NCBI RefSeq assembly: GCF_000372425.1
Contig: NZ_AQVD01000002.1
Span: 299,069 to 363,068, forward strand
Source of the DNA: Streptococcus ferus DSM 20646
GTDB lineage: Bacteria > Bacillota > Bacilli > Lactobacillales > Streptococcaceae
Direction of reading: 5' to 3'
DNA length: 64,000 nucleotides
Part shown: in pieces, positions 63,964 through 64,000 of the stretch
Position numbering within the stretch: the stretch's first letter is position 1
How the letters are laid out: every line of letters starts with the position of its first letter
Translations under genes and position numbers: made by a program
Notes under the pieces: generated by a model
What the model was told of the DNA's origin: nothing
Databases searched by the model: none
What the model saw: only the letters and a program-made list of their open reading frames with translations

Positions 63964-64000
63964 ATGTTTTTGATCACAACTATCATTGATGAGCATTTAG
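63964..64000 (+). CDS. Start of a gene cut by the window end
   Basis: Twelve residues, MFLITTIIDEHL, with AAAGAGGTAACT before the ATG and a likely -10 (TATACT) near 63932-63937. Too short to identify. Confidence 0.45.
   Translation, partial: MFLITTIIDEHL

Overview
The window is chromosomal DNA from a streptococcus, most likely of the mutans group. The evidence is the housekeeping order (ybeY-dgkA-era, pyrH-frr-cvfB, rplK-rplA, mutM-coaE, secG-rnr-smpB, ccpA divergent from pepQ, a CpoA-like glycolipid glycosyltransferase pair, a CelR-controlled cellobiose PTS), typical streptococcal small families (an SPJ_0845-like peptide, a DUF3397 protein, a DUF3114-like protein), and AGGAGG-type ribosome sites with many extended -10 promoters (TATGCTATAAT). 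The species assignment is inference; I ran no search. I saw no tRNA, rRNA, CRISPR array or intact insertion sequence.

Layout. 1-188 is the N-terminus of an LXG-type type VII secretion (T7SS) toxin cut by the window edge. 425-12000 carries a PspC-domain protein, SprT-like protein, Tex, an LLM oxidoreductase, a YcgR/YcgQ-like permease pair, an MFS exporter, ftsY with two HAD phosphatases, and a DUF3114-like protein. 12100-15260 is thrS with a MazG-like gene and an unknown gene between it and a T-box leader whose specifier reads as threonine. 15280-22000 holds the glycolipid glycosyltransferases, a cytoplasmic alpha-amylase, ccpA and pepQ.

22007-30873 is the most unusual region: a tightly coupled seven-gene minus-strand operon encoding a CDP-archaeol synthase (CarS) relative, a rifampin-phosphotransferase/PEP-synthase-like enzyme, a phosphatidylserine-synthase-type CDP-alcohol phosphatidyltransferase, a phosphatidylserine-decarboxylase relative, a UbiA prenyltransferase, a second Rph-like enzyme and a GNAT acyltransferase. 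Taken in order, UbiA, CarS, PssA-like and PSD-like enzymes are the same family set that completes archaeal polar-lipid synthesis (DGGGP synthase, CarS, archaetidylserine synthase and decarboxylase). Streptococci normally lack phosphatidylserine and phosphatidylethanolamine. I propose an undescribed lipid pathway, probably for an amino- or seryl-phospholipid with a prenyl or otherwise unusual tail.

31019-42759 is the cellobiose PTS locus, split by a second accessory module: a reverse-architecture T7SS lipase toxin (TslA type) with two small partner proteins and three tandem lipoprotein immunity genes. The module lies between two copies of the EIIB gene that differ at one silent base over 311 bp, each with its own promoter and CcpA site. 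Between the immunity genes are 65-bp stubs of the toxin gene start, and an internal toxin fragment lies beyond them, so the array grew by duplication followed by toxin loss.

42960-59201 is mostly core genes (nitroreductase, smpB, rnr, secG, rpmG, a HerA-like ATPase, coaE, mutM, era group, phoH, msrA, cvfB, frr, pyrH, rplA, rplK). 59422-63496 has a DUF3397 protein, a TetR-controlled membrane/flavin reductase pair with two matching operators, and a PadR regulator with a serine hydrolase of beta-lactamase fold. The last 500 bases are nearly empty apart from the start of a gene cut by the window end.
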